Origin: Oreohelix idahoensis
Lineage: Eukaryota > Mollusca > Gastropoda > Stylommatophora > Oreohelicidae
NCBI GenBank assembly: GCA_024509875.1
Contig: JAMPIV010004938.1
Location: 1-64,000 of the forward strand
Reading direction: 5' to 3'
Length of the DNA stretch: 64,000 nt
Positions 21,388 to 31,931 of the stretch are shown one piece after another; within the stretch, counting starts at the first letter, position 1, and each line of letters starts with the position of its first letter. The notes under the pieces were generated by a model. That model had not been told where the DNA came from. It saw nothing but the letters and a program-made list of their open reading frames with translations, and did not search any database. The translations under genes and the position numbers were made by a program.

Positions 21388-24300
21388 TTACTCATCCTGT
21401 ATGACAGACAGCGATGAGTAATGGCCACGAGCGACTGTAGCGTCGTCCGTCGCTTGAAAGATAGGTTGTAAGTACTCTGGACGTTCATAAAATTCTGTAA
21501 GCATATTTATGTGAAACGTTTTATGCTTTCCGTCAATATCGACGACATAGTCGACATCAGAAATTTTAGATACAATCTCAAAAGGACCTTTCCAACCAAT
21601 AAGTCGTCTATTTTCCCTGGAAGGAAGTAATACAAATGCTTTGTCTCCAGGACTAAGTTGACGTAGGCATCTATTTTTATTTGCAAACTGTCTTGCCTTT
21701 GCTTTGGCAAATTCAGATGCGGAAGTTGCTAATTTGCAAGCTTCAATGATTTTCTGCCTGAGAGCAATGACATACTCATAAGAAGATTGTGTGTCATCAC
21801 TAATGTCATCGGCAGCTATTAGATCGTGAAGCAAGGACATTGGGCCGCGCGGACGCGCGCCAAAGACGAGCTCGAAAGGAGAAAACCCGGTATGTTCATT
21901 ATGAACCTCTCTATAAGCAAAGAGAGCAGCGGGTAAGACTCTGTCCCAATCCTGAGGATGATCCTCTGTTATTTTCCCAAGTAAATTTTTGTGAGTTCTA
22001 ATGAGACGTTCGACTAGTCCATTAGACATAGGATGATAAATACTACTCAGTGATCTCTTGATATTAAGGGTAGACATCACTTGCGACATTGTCTCAGATA
22101 TCAGTTGGGTGCTATGGTCTGACAAGATTTCCCTAGGGAATCCCAACCGCGAAAATATCAGCCAAAGAGCGTCTGCAATATCGGCAGTCGAAATGCTCTT
22201 CAGAGGTATGGCCTCTGGCCATCGAGTACACATGTCAACACATGTAAGAATAAATTGATGTCCTCTGGCTGATTTTATTTTGAAAGGACCAATGATATAT
22301 ATCGCCATTTTCTGAAATGGACGGATAGGAATGTCCGCAGCCTGGATAGGTGCTGCATGGCGAGGACCTTTCGATTTTACTTCTTGACATACTCTACACG
22401 AGCGACAATAAAGACGTATGTCTCTGTTGACGAATGGCCAAAAGAAAGCCGCAAGAACTCTCGACTTCGTACGTGAAAATCCCATATGACCAGCGCATTG
22501 GGAGTCATGAGCATGTTGCAGTATTCTAACTCTCATGTCTTTCGGAACAAGAATTTGTGAATGTATAGACATGTCTGAGTGCTGTACCATACGCACTAGT
22601 ACGCCATTCTTCATAGTGATCCAAGATTTGTGATCTGTGTTCTTATTTGGGTCACCTTTTTTTGCCAGAACGAAGAATTTTTTTAACGAAATGTCTTCCT
22701 GTTGACTTTTGATAAAAGAGTCACGTGAAATCACATCATGATCATCTTGATCACGTACCTCAACACCTTCAGTCGATGAAGTCTGAGGCATATTCTGAGC
22801 CTGGGCTCTCGTGATAACTGCATTAGCAGCTTCTAAGTTATGTTCCTCCCAAGCAATAATCTGCTGCGGGGTACACTCTTTAATGCCGTGTATACGCCCG
22901 ACGATAAGATCCGCAATAGGATTCGGAAGCAGACACGCTTGGACCTCTCCCGTAAAGAAGGGAGTAGCTATCCGGATGATAGCGGTAGAATATTTTTCCA
23001 CTGTGCCACCAAATGTTACACATTTGATCACTCTTCCAGTGGCACATGAAGGATCTACCAGAGATTGTCTAACTCCAATAGTGGTACATCCAGAATCAAA
23101 GAGGACTGAGACTGGATCACCATTCATTAGACCCCTATGTAGAATAAGAGATCCTCTCCCGTCATGCGCCGCTGCGGCAGGAAGAGCGGGCAGAGGATGA
23201 CCGCAACTCAAGGTGGATATAGTAGTAGGTTCAAATAAAGTGGTGCACTGAGGGCATTGAGATGCTCTCCCATAATCAAAGGCAGAACAAGAACTAGCAC
23301 TATCGCTAGGTTTACTACTGTTTTGTTCATTACTAACTCCTTGTGACTCTTGTTCAGCACAGTTAGTATGATGACATGATCTGTTATTATTATGCTGCCA
23401 TCTACCTCGATTACTATTTCCTTTGGAATTATGGTAATTACCCCTATTGCCATTATTATTTTGATTTGAACCACAGTTTTCACAATTGTGATTGGGATTT
23501 ACACCTTGATGAAAATATCTATCAGACTGATACTGCTGTCTTCCTAAAATATTATGGCGAGGATAGTTTTTATTGTGGCTACCCCTTTTAAAGTTGCCAA
23601 ATTTGTTGGAACCATAATTATGAGGGCTATCAGATTGCCTCCAATTCCTAGAAGACGAGCCTCTTTGGCATGAATCAGTTTGATCCTGTCCAAAGTTACG
23701 CTTACTTTTCTTATCGAAGTTGCGCTGAGTACCTTTAACTTTACCTCCGAAATTAGAATTGTATGGAGTCGCAGAAGCCACGGGTAAACCTTCTTTAATC
23801 TTACTATTGCTAATCGTTTGTTGTGGATGAGCAGTGACATATTGGCAACAATATTGTTCCATTTCTTTTATGTCCTTAGGTTTACGTTCGTGTATAAAGG
23901 CAAGAAAAGACTCATTAACAGATGACATTACTTTGTCTCTAAGCAACAAGTCCATAAGTGCCTCATAAGTATGTTCAGTCTTAGACAACTCTATCCATCT
24001 AGTGAAAGTAAGGCGTATCTTTCCTATAAAGTCCGAGAACTCTACACCAGATTCTGGTAACATAGTCTTAAAACGAAGACGGTAATCATCTTCTTTAAGC
24101 TGATATCTTTTCAATAAGGCTGCTCTGACAACTTCATAGTTAGTCCTATCATGTTCTTCTATTGCCATTATAATATTTAATGGTTCACCTGTAAGTGAAT
24201 TCAACAGTTGTCTAACATATTGTGCCTTATGTACTTTATATGTTACACAATTAAGTTCTAGTCTATCTAGATAGAACGTTATGTCATCTTTCGTAGGGAT

Positions 24301-24666
24301 AAAATGAGGAAGTTTGAACTTATAATCATGACTTTTTGTGCTCGAAGAAGTCGCTTGAGAACTCCCTATATTAGTCACTTTCAACTTCTCTACTTCCAAA
24401 GCCAAGAGTTTTTCTTCATGTTCTCTTTGATGCTTTTTCTCTTCAAGTTCTCTTTGATGCTTTTTCTCTTCAAGTTCTCTTTGATGCTTTTTCTCTTCAA
24501 ATTCTCTGTCTTGCTGAATCTTCCTTTCTTCAGCTTCTCTTTGATGCTTTTTCTCTTCAAATTCTCTGTCTAGCTGAATCTTCCTTTCTTCAGCTTCTCT
24601 GTCTAGCTGAATCTTCCTTTCTTCAGCTTCTCTTTGATACTTTTTTTTCCTGAAGTTCTCTTTCAT
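21388..24666 (-). CDS. gag-pol: E2 Gag-protease-integrase polyprotein
   Basis: A 1092-residue minus-strand frame joining Gag and Pol without a shift. Residues ~1-100 are a coiled coil made of tandem REAEERKIQLD/REFEEKKHQ units, repeated at DNA level (24430-24640). Residues ~120-310 are the capsid-like region (FKLPHFIPTKDDITFYLDRLE to the HPQQTISNSKIKEG end). Residues ~310-460 form an Asn/Gly/Arg-rich nucleic-acid-binding linker. The protease DSG is at residue ~524. The integrase has an HAHDSQCAGHMG...CRSCRVCQ zinc finger, a first catalytic position changed from Asp to Tyr (MAIYIIGPF, codon 22297-22299), the second Asp in SDHSTQL, Glu in GLVERL, and a GWKGPFEIV module. It ends at a nonsense TAA. 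The integrase is predicted to be inactive. Confidence 0.9.
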   Translation of the reverse strand: MKENFRKKKYQREAEERKIQLDREAEERKIQLDREFEEKKHQREAEERKIQQDREFEEKKHQRELEEKKHQRELEEKKHQREHEEKLLALEVEKLKVTNIGSSQATSSSTKSHDYKFKLPHFIPTKDDITFYLDRLELNCVTYKVHKAQYVRQLLNSLTGEPLNIIMAIEEHDRTNYEVVRAALLKRYQLKEDDYRLRFKTMLPESGVEFSDFIGKIRLTFTRWIELSKTEHTYEALMDLLLRDKVMSSVNESFLAFIHERKPKDIKEMEQYCCQYVTAHPQQTISNSKIKEGLPVASATPYNSNFGGKVKGTQRNFDKKSKRNFGQDQTDSCQRGSSSRNWRQSDSPHNYGSNKFGNFKRGSHNKNYPRHNILGRQQYQSDRYFHQGVNPNHNCENCGSNQNNNGNRGNYHNSKGNSNRGRWQHNNNRSCHHTNCAEQESQGVSNEQNSSKPSDSASSCSAFDYGRASQCPQCTTLFEPTTISTLSCGHPLPALPAAAAHDGRGSLILHRGLMNGDPVSVLFDSGCTTIGVRQSLVDPSCATGRVIKCVTFGGTVEKYSTAIIRIATPFFTGEVQACLLPNPIADLIVGRIHGIKECTPQQIIAWEEHNLEAANAVITRAQAQNMPQTSSTEGVEVRDQDDHDVISRDSFIKSQQEDISLKKFFVLAKKGDPNKNTDHKSWITMKNGVLVRMVQHSDMSIHSQILVPKDMRVRILQHAHDSQCAGHMGFSRTKSRVLAAFFWPFVNRDIRLYCRSCRVCQEVKSKGPRHAAPIQAADIPIRPFQKMAIYIIGPFKIKSARGHQFILTCVDMCTRWPEAIPLKSISTADIADALWLIFSRLGFPREILSDHSTQLISETMSQVMSTLNIKRSLSSIYHPMSNGLVERLIRTHKNLLGKITEDHPQDWDRVLPAALFAYREVHNEHTGFSPFELVFGARPRGPMSLLHDLIAADDISDDTQSSYEYVIALRQKIIEACKLATSASEFAKAKARQFANKNRCLRQLSPGDKAFVLLPSRENRRLIGWKGPFEIVSKISDVDYVVDIDGKHKTFHINMLTEFYERPEYLQPIFQATDDATVARGHYSSLSVIQDE

Positions 24667-24841
24667 GCTGCTGTTGTTGCTGAATTCTTCTATCTTCAGT
24701 TTCTCTGTCTAGCTGCGCTTGAATCTTTTTCTCTTCAGCCTTTTGTGCTTTGGCATATAGAGCAAGCGCAAAGTCCTCCAATTTCTCCTCAGTTTTTCCA
24801 AGGGCTATCCCTTGCGCGATAAAGTAATCTAATGTAGACAT
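24639..24841 (-). CDS. gag: E2 Gag N-terminus, separated by a homopolymer shift
   Basis: The true Gag start is probably the ATG at 24839-24841 (MSTLDYFIAQG). It matches the E3 Gag start (MSTLEYFIEIG) in position and sequence. About 65 residues of acidic/basic coiled coil follow, then the frame runs into the A8 run (T8 on plus, 24641-24648); removing one A would join it to the frame at 24666. An upstream in-frame Met at 24886 is less likely because E3 lacks the equivalent. About 1.2 kb of gene-free leader lies between this start and the primer-binding site. Confidence 0.8.
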
Positions 24842-26080
24842 CCTGTCTACAAATGTGCTGTCAATATCTCTGAAATAGCAACACAAGTTATCCCAATCTC
24901 AGTGGGAGATGAGTCTTTTACAAAGACTAAGTACCATTACCTTATTTATTAAGTCACCAGTAATCAGCTCAGTATATAATTTGCATCATATAAATAATAG
25001 TACATGATCAAGTATACATGAAGACTGTATATATCAACAATATCACGATAACTAAACAAAGACAAGCATCTAAACAAACGAAAACATTCGCAGAGGTCAA
25101 AAGAAAATACAGCTTAACTAAATCAAATGTTGTGAAAAATCACAATGATAACTGCGCAAAATTCACAAAATTACAATGACAGCACAGTGTATAAACAAAA
25201 GGGTGTAAAGAAATTAACAATAGAAAAGAGAAGGCAGACATATACAAACCAAAACGAATCAAAAACTAAAGTACGGAGAAAAAATAACGACAACAACACT
25301 AACACATCTCGTCACAGCTAAGAAAAAAAAAATAAATAGCAACAAAAGTCTCTTGCAATTTCCACTGTGAGAAATATAAACAATTCCTAAAGAACGCTTA
25401 CAGTACCCTCGGTTGAGTGGGATATTTACTATAAGACCCTCCAACCTGAACCCGCAGAAAAAAATACACACTAACTCAACAAGTAAACAAAGAACAAGTA
25501 AACAATAGAATGCATATAATAAATGTGTAACGAGGAAGGCTTATTTGCACACAAAATAAAGGCCAAGTTTAACACGTAAAACCAGGCCACTTATCTTTAA
25601 GCGTAATCCTCTACAACCGCAAAGATGCAGTTCATTGCATTACACGTAAACACCAGTAGACGTTCCACCGTTGAAGGTCACCGTAACTTGACAACAGGTG
25701 TAGTAGTCTCCAAAGTGAAGCTATCAAACCAAACTCGACTTCCGTTGAGAATGTTTGTAGAATGTCGTAGTAAACAACAGGTGGCACTGTTCTATGTTTA
25801 CAATTCGAGCTTGCACGTAAACTTGTGACGTTAACTTTGACACATATGTCCTTCGACGATTGTCACAGTGTTAAACAACTTCATCATCAACTGTGGTCTA
25901 TGTAGCACTATTGTAGAAGCTGTGGTCCATGTAGCAATTCTGTAGCAGCTATAAATGTATACCTCGATCAGCAGACGTTGACCTATTTCCTACTGTGTAA
26001 CTGACAACTAAACGTCAATCTTGTCTTCCGGATGCATAAATCCAGATGTGGGCAGGAAAATCCGTGTCGTTGACAAAACC

Positions 26081-26098
26081 CACGAATCTGGTCCACCA
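26081..26098 (-). other. E2 candidate primer-binding site
   Basis: Two bases inside the 5' LTR, the minus strand reads TGGTGGACCAGATTCGTG, which complements a tRNA-like 3' end (CGAATC then an acceptor strand and CCA). E4 has the same TGGTGG start at the same distance from its LTR. Confidence 0.6.
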
Positions 26099-26100
26099 GA

Positions 26101-27643
26101 TGTTGAATGCTGTTTTTACTAGATGTTGAAGTCTGTTTGCACGGAGAGATGTAAAACTTTGTTCAGTGTAAATGCCCAGAAGTAACGTACTGTTTTGATG
26201 TGTTATGAGTGTTAGTACGTTGAGCGTGTCGTGTTGTCCTGGACAGTACCAAGTTGAAGCGAGAATTTAGGTTACTAGCGTGAGGCGCCGCCAGGGTATA
26301 GTAGACACATACATCATGTCAGTATTCATGTAGATTTAGACATGTAGTACTTGTATTACAATGTGGTTGATCGTGTAAGTGTGTAGATAACAGTGCTGAT
26401 AACACGAAGGCCGTATAGGCTCTTGGACGTCTTCACATTAACTCACACAACCACAAGTAGAAGTCAGTGAAGTAGGGAATGCTGCTGACGTTTACAATAT
26501 TTATTCATGACGTACGATAATACGATGATGATGGACGAAACAGTCAATAGTACAAGATCGAGTACATAATGTGTGTAGTTACAAAGGTCAGCTTCAGGCA
26601 TCACAAATCCCAGACATGTAGCAATGTCTTGACTAATGTTTACTGTTTATGCAATAGCTCTAATCCCTGACTGAGCCCCGTCAGGTAAGCCCTAGCAAAT
26701 ATCTTGCTTAGTACGGGCGATATCAGTTATTTAAACAAAGTCAATGCCAATGTCCCACAATTAGCAAAAGACTTCAGACTGGCCTCACATGCCAGATACT
26801 TCATTCTGGTGACGAGAATTGGCCGTAAATACGGACCAATATAATGACAACGAAATCAGGCCGCAGGTCGCGGGCCTCGATAATCAGGTCACTCTCAGTT
26901 TATACAAGCTTCTGAGATTAAATATATTTTCTGCCAAACCATATTCCGCCTGCATTGCGGATCCATAAAGATGATTCCTAGGCTTATGTATGTGATGGGT
27001 CAACTTCGACCTAGTCCTTCAAATATGAAGCAATACTGGGGTACAGTATAATAACTCCTTGTGAGCTTCGCTCACTATGTCGCCATCAGCGATGAATGTA
27101 CCTGTAAGATCTAAACGAGACGAAAAGATCGAATAATGTTTCAGTTACCTTCTTAAAGAATCCTTACACCCTAAGGTAACACAACACAGCCAATACTGGC
27201 ATAAAGAAACACTCAGGGACGGAAGAATGACAAACAGTCATTCCCAGAATTTCCAATCCCTATCGAAAACTTGGCAGAGAAGAATCTACGGATCGGCACA
27301 TCCGTTCTAAGCCTCAGGTACACACTCTCTGAATCAGTCTCTCGGCTTTTTCCGCCAAGACCCCGCGCATGCCCAAAGAGCATGGACCAGATCGAGGCAA
27401 ACCCAGACCAGGCGTTTCCACCCAAGCGGGTGATAAAGATACTCCGTAAATGATCCTATAAATAGCCTTAAGACATGTCAACTATAAGACATTGCCTGAG
27501 ACAGAACAACATACGACAGGAGAAGATAATCACCAGTCAAACCTGTCACAGAAAGACAGTCAACATTTATCTCTCTTTGATCACATTAAACCAAACATAC
27601 ATTAGGTTGGCTTTTTTTCCCACCGTCGAAAATGACGGCAACA
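26101..27643 (-). repeat. E2 5' LTR (right copy)
   Basis: A 1543-bp LTR matching the left copy base for base in length, TGTTG...CAACA, followed by the target duplication ATGAC at 27644-27648. It lies 21 bases from the 3' end of LINE-B, so E2 sits just outside the LINE-B insertion site. Confidence 0.93.
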
Positions 27644-27664
27644 ATGACATACACGATAACAGTT

Positions 27665-28831
27665 CATTCATTCATTCATAACCCTCCACTCCCAAAGGAG
27701 CATAGGCCTTCAACAAACACATGCCAAGTCCTCCTGTCACGTGCCATCATCTCAAGTTCTTTCCACGTTCTCCTTATCATTTTCACCTCTGTTTCCAGCT
27801 CTCTTTTCCATGTGCTTCTTGGTCTACCTCTGCTTCTCTTGCCCTGGGGGTTCCAGAACAAGGACTGCCTTGTAATGCTATCAACAGGTTTCCTCAGTGT
27901 GTGTTCTATCCATTGCCATCGTCTTCTTCTCATCTCTTGTTCCATTGGCACTTGTCTAGTTCTTGTCATCAGTTCCACGTTGGTAACCTTGTCATACCAT
28001 TTTAATCCCTCTATTCTACGCAAGCACCCATTTATGAAAGTCTGTAGGTTTTTGGTAGTTGTCTTTGTTGTTCTCCATGTCTCAGAGCCATACAATAGGA
28101 CTGACTTCACATTTGAGTTGAAGATTCTTATTTTCGTGTTGGATCCGATTTCTCTTGATCTCCATATATTTCCCAATGCAATGAAAGCTCCTCTTGCTTT
28201 TTGTATTCTTATTTTGATATCACTGTCTGTCCCTCCAACTTTGTCTATATTGCTGCCAAGATATGTGTACGATTCTACATCTTGTAGTGGTACTTCTTCA
28301 AGTTCAACCCTGTTATCATTACCTGCATTTATTCTCATTATCTTTGTCTTTTCCCTGTGTATTTTCAGACCCAATTGCTGTGACCTCTCATCGAGTGTTT
28401 TCAATTTGTCCTGCATCTGATTACGGTTATGGGACAGAAGAACTAAGTCATCAGCAAAATCCAGATCATCCAACTGCTTAGTCAGAGTCCACTGGATTCC
28501 ATTTCTGTTGTGTGTTGTCGATGTTCTCGTAACCCAGTCTATTGCTAGTAAGAAAATAAATGGAGACAAGAGGCATCCCTGTCGCACTCCTGTTCTTATC
28601 CCAAACGTTTCTATAAGCTGTCCTTCATGAAGAACTCTGCATGTCATGTCTTCATATGTTTTCTTTATTACATTAATGATCTTCAGGGGAACTCCATAAT
28701 GCCTCATCAATTTCCAAAGTGATTCTCTGTCTACACAGTCAAATGCCTTTTCGTAGTCCACAAATCCGATGTATAGTGGTGAATTCCATTCTAGACTTTG
28801 TTTAACTATTATTCTCAAAGTATCTATCTGG
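27665..28831 (-). CDS. LINE-B segment 4: reverse transcriptase and 3' tail
   Basis: Minus-strand RT palm to C-terminus, open to a stop at 27676. Motifs are VDYEKAFDCVDRESLWKLM (palm), GVRQGCLLSPFIFLLAIDW, the catalytic FADD box in DLDFADDLVLL, the YLGSNI region, WRWQWIEHTLRK-like and GKRSRGRPRSTWKRELE near the end. This is the usual C-terminal order of RTE/jockey-type LINE proteins. The 5' edge of the segment is the target duplication of LINE-A copy 1 (GTATCTATCTGG, 28820-28831); on the other side of that insert the preceding residues (GFRQNRSCTDQID) are found. After the stop come a few bases and TGAA repeats. No internal stop is seen, so RT is intact in this segment. Confidence 0.92.
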
Positions 28832-28834
28832 CCA

Positions 28835-29773
28835 CGCAAGAAACCAAGTAAACGAACGGAAGAAATGATCATTAAGACCTACAAGCTGAAAGAGCCAGAA
28901 ATTAAGACCAGATATCAGGGGCTTATTGCTACAGCGGTGAGAAACACAGAAGAACAACCTGATGACTTGGAAACCCTGTGGCTTAAATTCAAGGACATCA
29001 TAAAGACAGCTGCTGCAGAAGCATGTGGTGAAGTCTGACTTGGGAACAAGAGAAAGAGGACACCTTTGTGGACAGAAGAAGTCAAAGAGAAAATAAGAGA
29101 GAAGAAAATGGCATGGAAACAATACTTAGGAGCTAAAAACACAGCAGGACAAATAGAGAAATATAGAGAATATGTGATACTCAGAACAGAAGCAAAGAAC
29201 AAGGTGCTAGCAGCAAAACAGAAGTCCTGGGAAGAATTTGGAGAAAAGCTAGAAAAGGATGCGCAAGAAAACCAGAAATTGTTCTATAAGACCCTAAAGA
29301 ACATGAGGAAGGAAAAACAATGCCCTCTTAAATTTATAAAGAACAAGCAAGGCAAATTGCTTACTGCCCCGAAGGAAGTAATGGAAAGATGGAAAGAATA
29401 TTTCTCAGAACTCCTTGATGGTGAACAGGGTAGAGCATCAGAAATGATAACCACTAGCACAGAAGAGGATACAAATGGTGATGAAGATGACATAAAGATG
29501 GAAGAACTGAAGGCAGCACAGGAGAAAATCAAGATGGGCAAAGCAGCAGGGCATGATGGTATAACACCAGAAATGGTTAAGTACATGGGAGCATCAGGCG
29601 ACCTATTACTCCTAAGGGTCCTACGGGCAGCGTGGTGCAACAAGGCCATACCAAAGGATTGGGAGATTGCCATTGTAACACCGATTTTCAAAAAGGGTGA
29701 CAATCGACAATGTGGAAACCATAGAGGCATATCCCTTCTCAGTGTCCCTGGTAAATCTACTCTAGAATCCTAG
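28835..29773 (+). pseudogene. LINE-A copy 1: linker and RT N-terminus
   Basis: A Lys/Glu-rich linker typical of LINE proteins between endonuclease and RT (PSKRTEEMIIKTYKL, LWTEEVKEKIREKKMAWKQ, RWKEYFSELLDGE), followed by the first RT motif region (KMGKAAGHDGITPEMVKYMG, PIFKKGDNRQCGNHRGISLL). There is an in-frame TGA at 29036-29038, with the same frame continuing afterwards. A one-base deletion near 29755 then shifts the frame to that of 29806. The protein is therefore not made as one piece from this copy. Confidence 0.88.
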
Positions 29774-30972
29774 AGCAGAGACTCCGATGCCTAGCTGAGC
29801 CACAATTGGATGAAGCCCAGTGCGGATTCCGAGCAAACCGAAGTACTCAAGACCTAATCTTCACACCCAGGCAGCTGAGTGAAAAGGCCCTTGAGTACAA
29901 GAGTGAGATCCATCTTTGTTTCATAGATCTGGAAAAGGCGTTTGACAGGGTCCCCTGGAGCAAACTTTGGGACTGTTTGGCAAGAAAGAACATTCCAGCA
30001 CCTCTGATTCATGCTATACAGAGCTTCTACAAGTCTTGCAGAAATTATGTGAGGACAGCAAACTATAAGTCAGAAGAGTTCAGGACCACCACTGGTGTAA
30101 GACAAGGAGATATCCTGTCACCTTATCTTTTCATACTCCTCATGGACGATGTCATCAAGGCATGTAAGGAGAGAACAAGAAAGTATTCAGTGGGGTACTG
30201 GAAGATGAGACAGGTCTGTATTTCAGAGCTAGCATTTGCTGATGATGTTGTCCTGATTGCTAAATCAGAGACACATCTCCAATCCAACCTGCAAGTCTGG
30301 AAGGAAGAGCTGGAGAAGAGAGGGATGGTCATAAGCAGCTCTAAAACAAAATCCATGGTGATATCACGAGAAGAAAGAAAACATCAGATTAAGTTGGGAG
30401 AACAGGTCCTGGAGCAGGTCGACTACTTTAAATATCTCGGAGCTATTATAGACCGAAAGGGGGGCATCAAAGAAGAGATGGCCACTCGAAAAGCAGCGGC
30501 TGGGAGACTTTATCAGGCCATAAATCGAGGATTCCTCAGCAAGAAAGAGGTTGGTAAGAAAACGAAGATGGCTGTATACCGCTCCACCTATGTCCCAGTC
30601 TTGACATATGGATGCGAGTCATGGGCAATGACTACAACCCACAAAAGCCAGATCCAAACCTCAGAAATGAGGTATCTGAGGAAGGTGGTTGAAGTAACAA
30701 GAAGAGACATGGTCTGCAACCAGACGATACGTCAAGGCCTAAAATCCCACCCGCTGCAGACCCAAATAGAACAGTCCCAACTAAGATTGTTTGGCCATGT
30801 CTGCATAATGGGAGAAGATCGGCTAACCACGACAAGCATGGGAAACAAAGAGCCAGGGATCCAGACCTCCAGGACGACCCAGAGTCCGCTGGGAGGACAA
30901 CATTAGACAATCTTTGAAGGACCGAGGACTAGAATGGAACCAGGCCAGGAAGAAGACAGCTGATAGAATAGT
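29756..30972 (+). pseudogene. LINE-A copy 1: reverse transcriptase core and C-terminus
   Basis: RT core: DEAQCGFRANRSTQDLIF, CFIDLEKAFDRVPWSKLW, GVRQGDILSPYLFILLMDD, the catalytic FADD box in ELAFADDVVLIA, YLGAIIDRKGG, then the YGCESWAMTTTHKSQ thumb-like segment and LRLFGHVCIMGEDR. An extra A at about 30826 (ctaaccacg against ctaccacg in the other copies) shifts the frame, so the natural C-terminus (WRSLFQTSTPHGRRG) lies out of frame, to about 30990-31020. Apart from this shift the region is open and very similar to copy 2 at 31932-32817. Confidence 0.9.
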
Positions 30973-31050
30973 CTGGCGCTCTCTCTTCCAAACCTCTACA
31001 CCTCACGGTAGAAGGGGAACGACTAAGTAAGTAAGTAAGTATCTATCTGG

Positions 31051-31931
31051 TCTGTACAGGATCTGTTTTGTCGAAAACCTGCTTGTTCATCTCTCAGTTT
31101 CTTGTCTATGGACTCTTTTAATCTTTCAAGGAGAATCCTGTTTAATACTTTTCCTGGCACTGAAAGTAACATTATTCCTCTATCTGCTTTGATGGCCTCT
31201 GCTGGAATGCCATCCGATCCAGACGCTTTTCCATCTCTTAGAAGCTTTATGGCTTTCTTCATTTCTTCCTTCGTTGGTCTTTCACCGTTAATTTGTAGCT
31301 CTTCTTCTGTTGGCTGGATGTCCCAGGGGTTTTGTGGAGCTGGTCTATTGAGAAGGTCCTTAAAATATTCTGTCCACCTCTTCATTTTGTCTTGTATATT
31401 GCTGAGCAGTTTTCCATTCTTGTCTTTAATGAAGCAATTTGTTTGCTTGCATTTCCCCGTTAGCTTCTTTGTGCTGTTATACAGTTCTCTCATATTCCCT
31501 TTGGCTGAAGCATCTTCTGCCTCTCTTGCCAACTCCTCAATATACTTCCTCTTGTCTCTTTTGATACTTCTTTTTACTTCTTTGTTTGCTTCTGTGTACA
31601 CTTCTTGAGCCTTGGCTTTGAAACTTCTGGTTTTGCTTGTGTTTAAATCTGCTTTCTTGTTTTTCCTGTCTTTTATCTTATTGATGGTTTCTGTTGTTAT
31701 CCATGCTTTTTGTTGTCGTTCCCTTTTCTCCAGTATTTCTTCACATGTCTCATTCCATACCGTTTTGATTTGCTGCCAATAGTCTTCTGTATTCTCTGCC
31801 TTTTCCAGCTGTTGGAGCACCTGGAATTTGTTGGATATTGTGACCGCAAATTTGTCTTTTGTTTCTTGATTTCTTAGATGTCCTACATTAAATTGTTGGC
31901 TATAATTTTGCATTGTTGAAAATCTCTTGAG
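31051..31931 (-). CDS. LINE-B segment 3: linker and RT N-terminus
   Basis: Minus-strand segment between the two LINE-A insertions. It begins in the residues that follow the endonuclease (FSTMQNYSQQFNVGHLR) and continues through a long charged linker (KKADLNTSKTRSFKAKAQE, KRSIKRDKRKYIEELARE, NMRELYNSTKKLTGK) to the first RT motifs (DGKASGSDGIPAEAIKAD, then LLERLKESIDKKLRDEQAG). Between SDGIPAEAIKADRGIMLLSVPGKV a stretch usual in LINE RT appears shortened. The residues at each edge join those of segments 2 and 4. There are no internal stops. Confidence 0.9.

Larger units (their letters stand above)
14943..27643 (-). mobile_element. E2: complete Ty3/gypsy element with nested solo LTR
   Basis: The element is bounded by two 1543-bp LTRs (TGTTG...CAACA) and a perfect 5-bp target duplication ATGAC (14938-14942 and 27644-27648). 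On the minus strand it reads 5' LTR (26101-27643), primer-binding site, ~1.2-kb leader without genes, gag-protease-integrase-RT in one frame, RNase H, an ~0.85-kb 3' untranslated stretch, polypurine tract and 3' LTR. Integrase again precedes RT. Damage: a one-base shift at the T8 run 24641-24648, integrase Asp to Tyr at 22297-22299, a TAA at 21388-21390, a 2585-bp solo LTR in RT, small deletions near 18020-18050 and a TGA near 17785. Without the solo LTR it is about 10.1 kb. Confidence 0.93.
28832..31038 (+). mobile_element. LINE-A copy 1, inserted in LINE-B
   Basis: A 5'-truncated LINE of a family different from LINE-B, flanked by the 12-bp duplication GTATCTATCTGG (28820-28831, 31039-31050). 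The plus strand encodes the endonuclease-RT linker, RT and C-terminus, then a short 3' untranslated end and an AAGT repeat tail (aagtaagtaagta). Two other copies of this family are in the window (2176-2879 and 31932-42677). Confidence 0.92.

Noticed and set aside
16113..27453. A 60-residue frame with a CPKCMDQ-like stretch in both E2 LTRs
   Set aside because: LTR duplication again; the second Cys is not kept in the right copy (CPKSMDQ), so a zinc motif is not supported.
27632..28420. A 262-residue hydrophobic plus-strand frame as a membrane protein
   Set aside because: It is the antisense shadow of the LINE-B RT, whose motifs are unambiguous.
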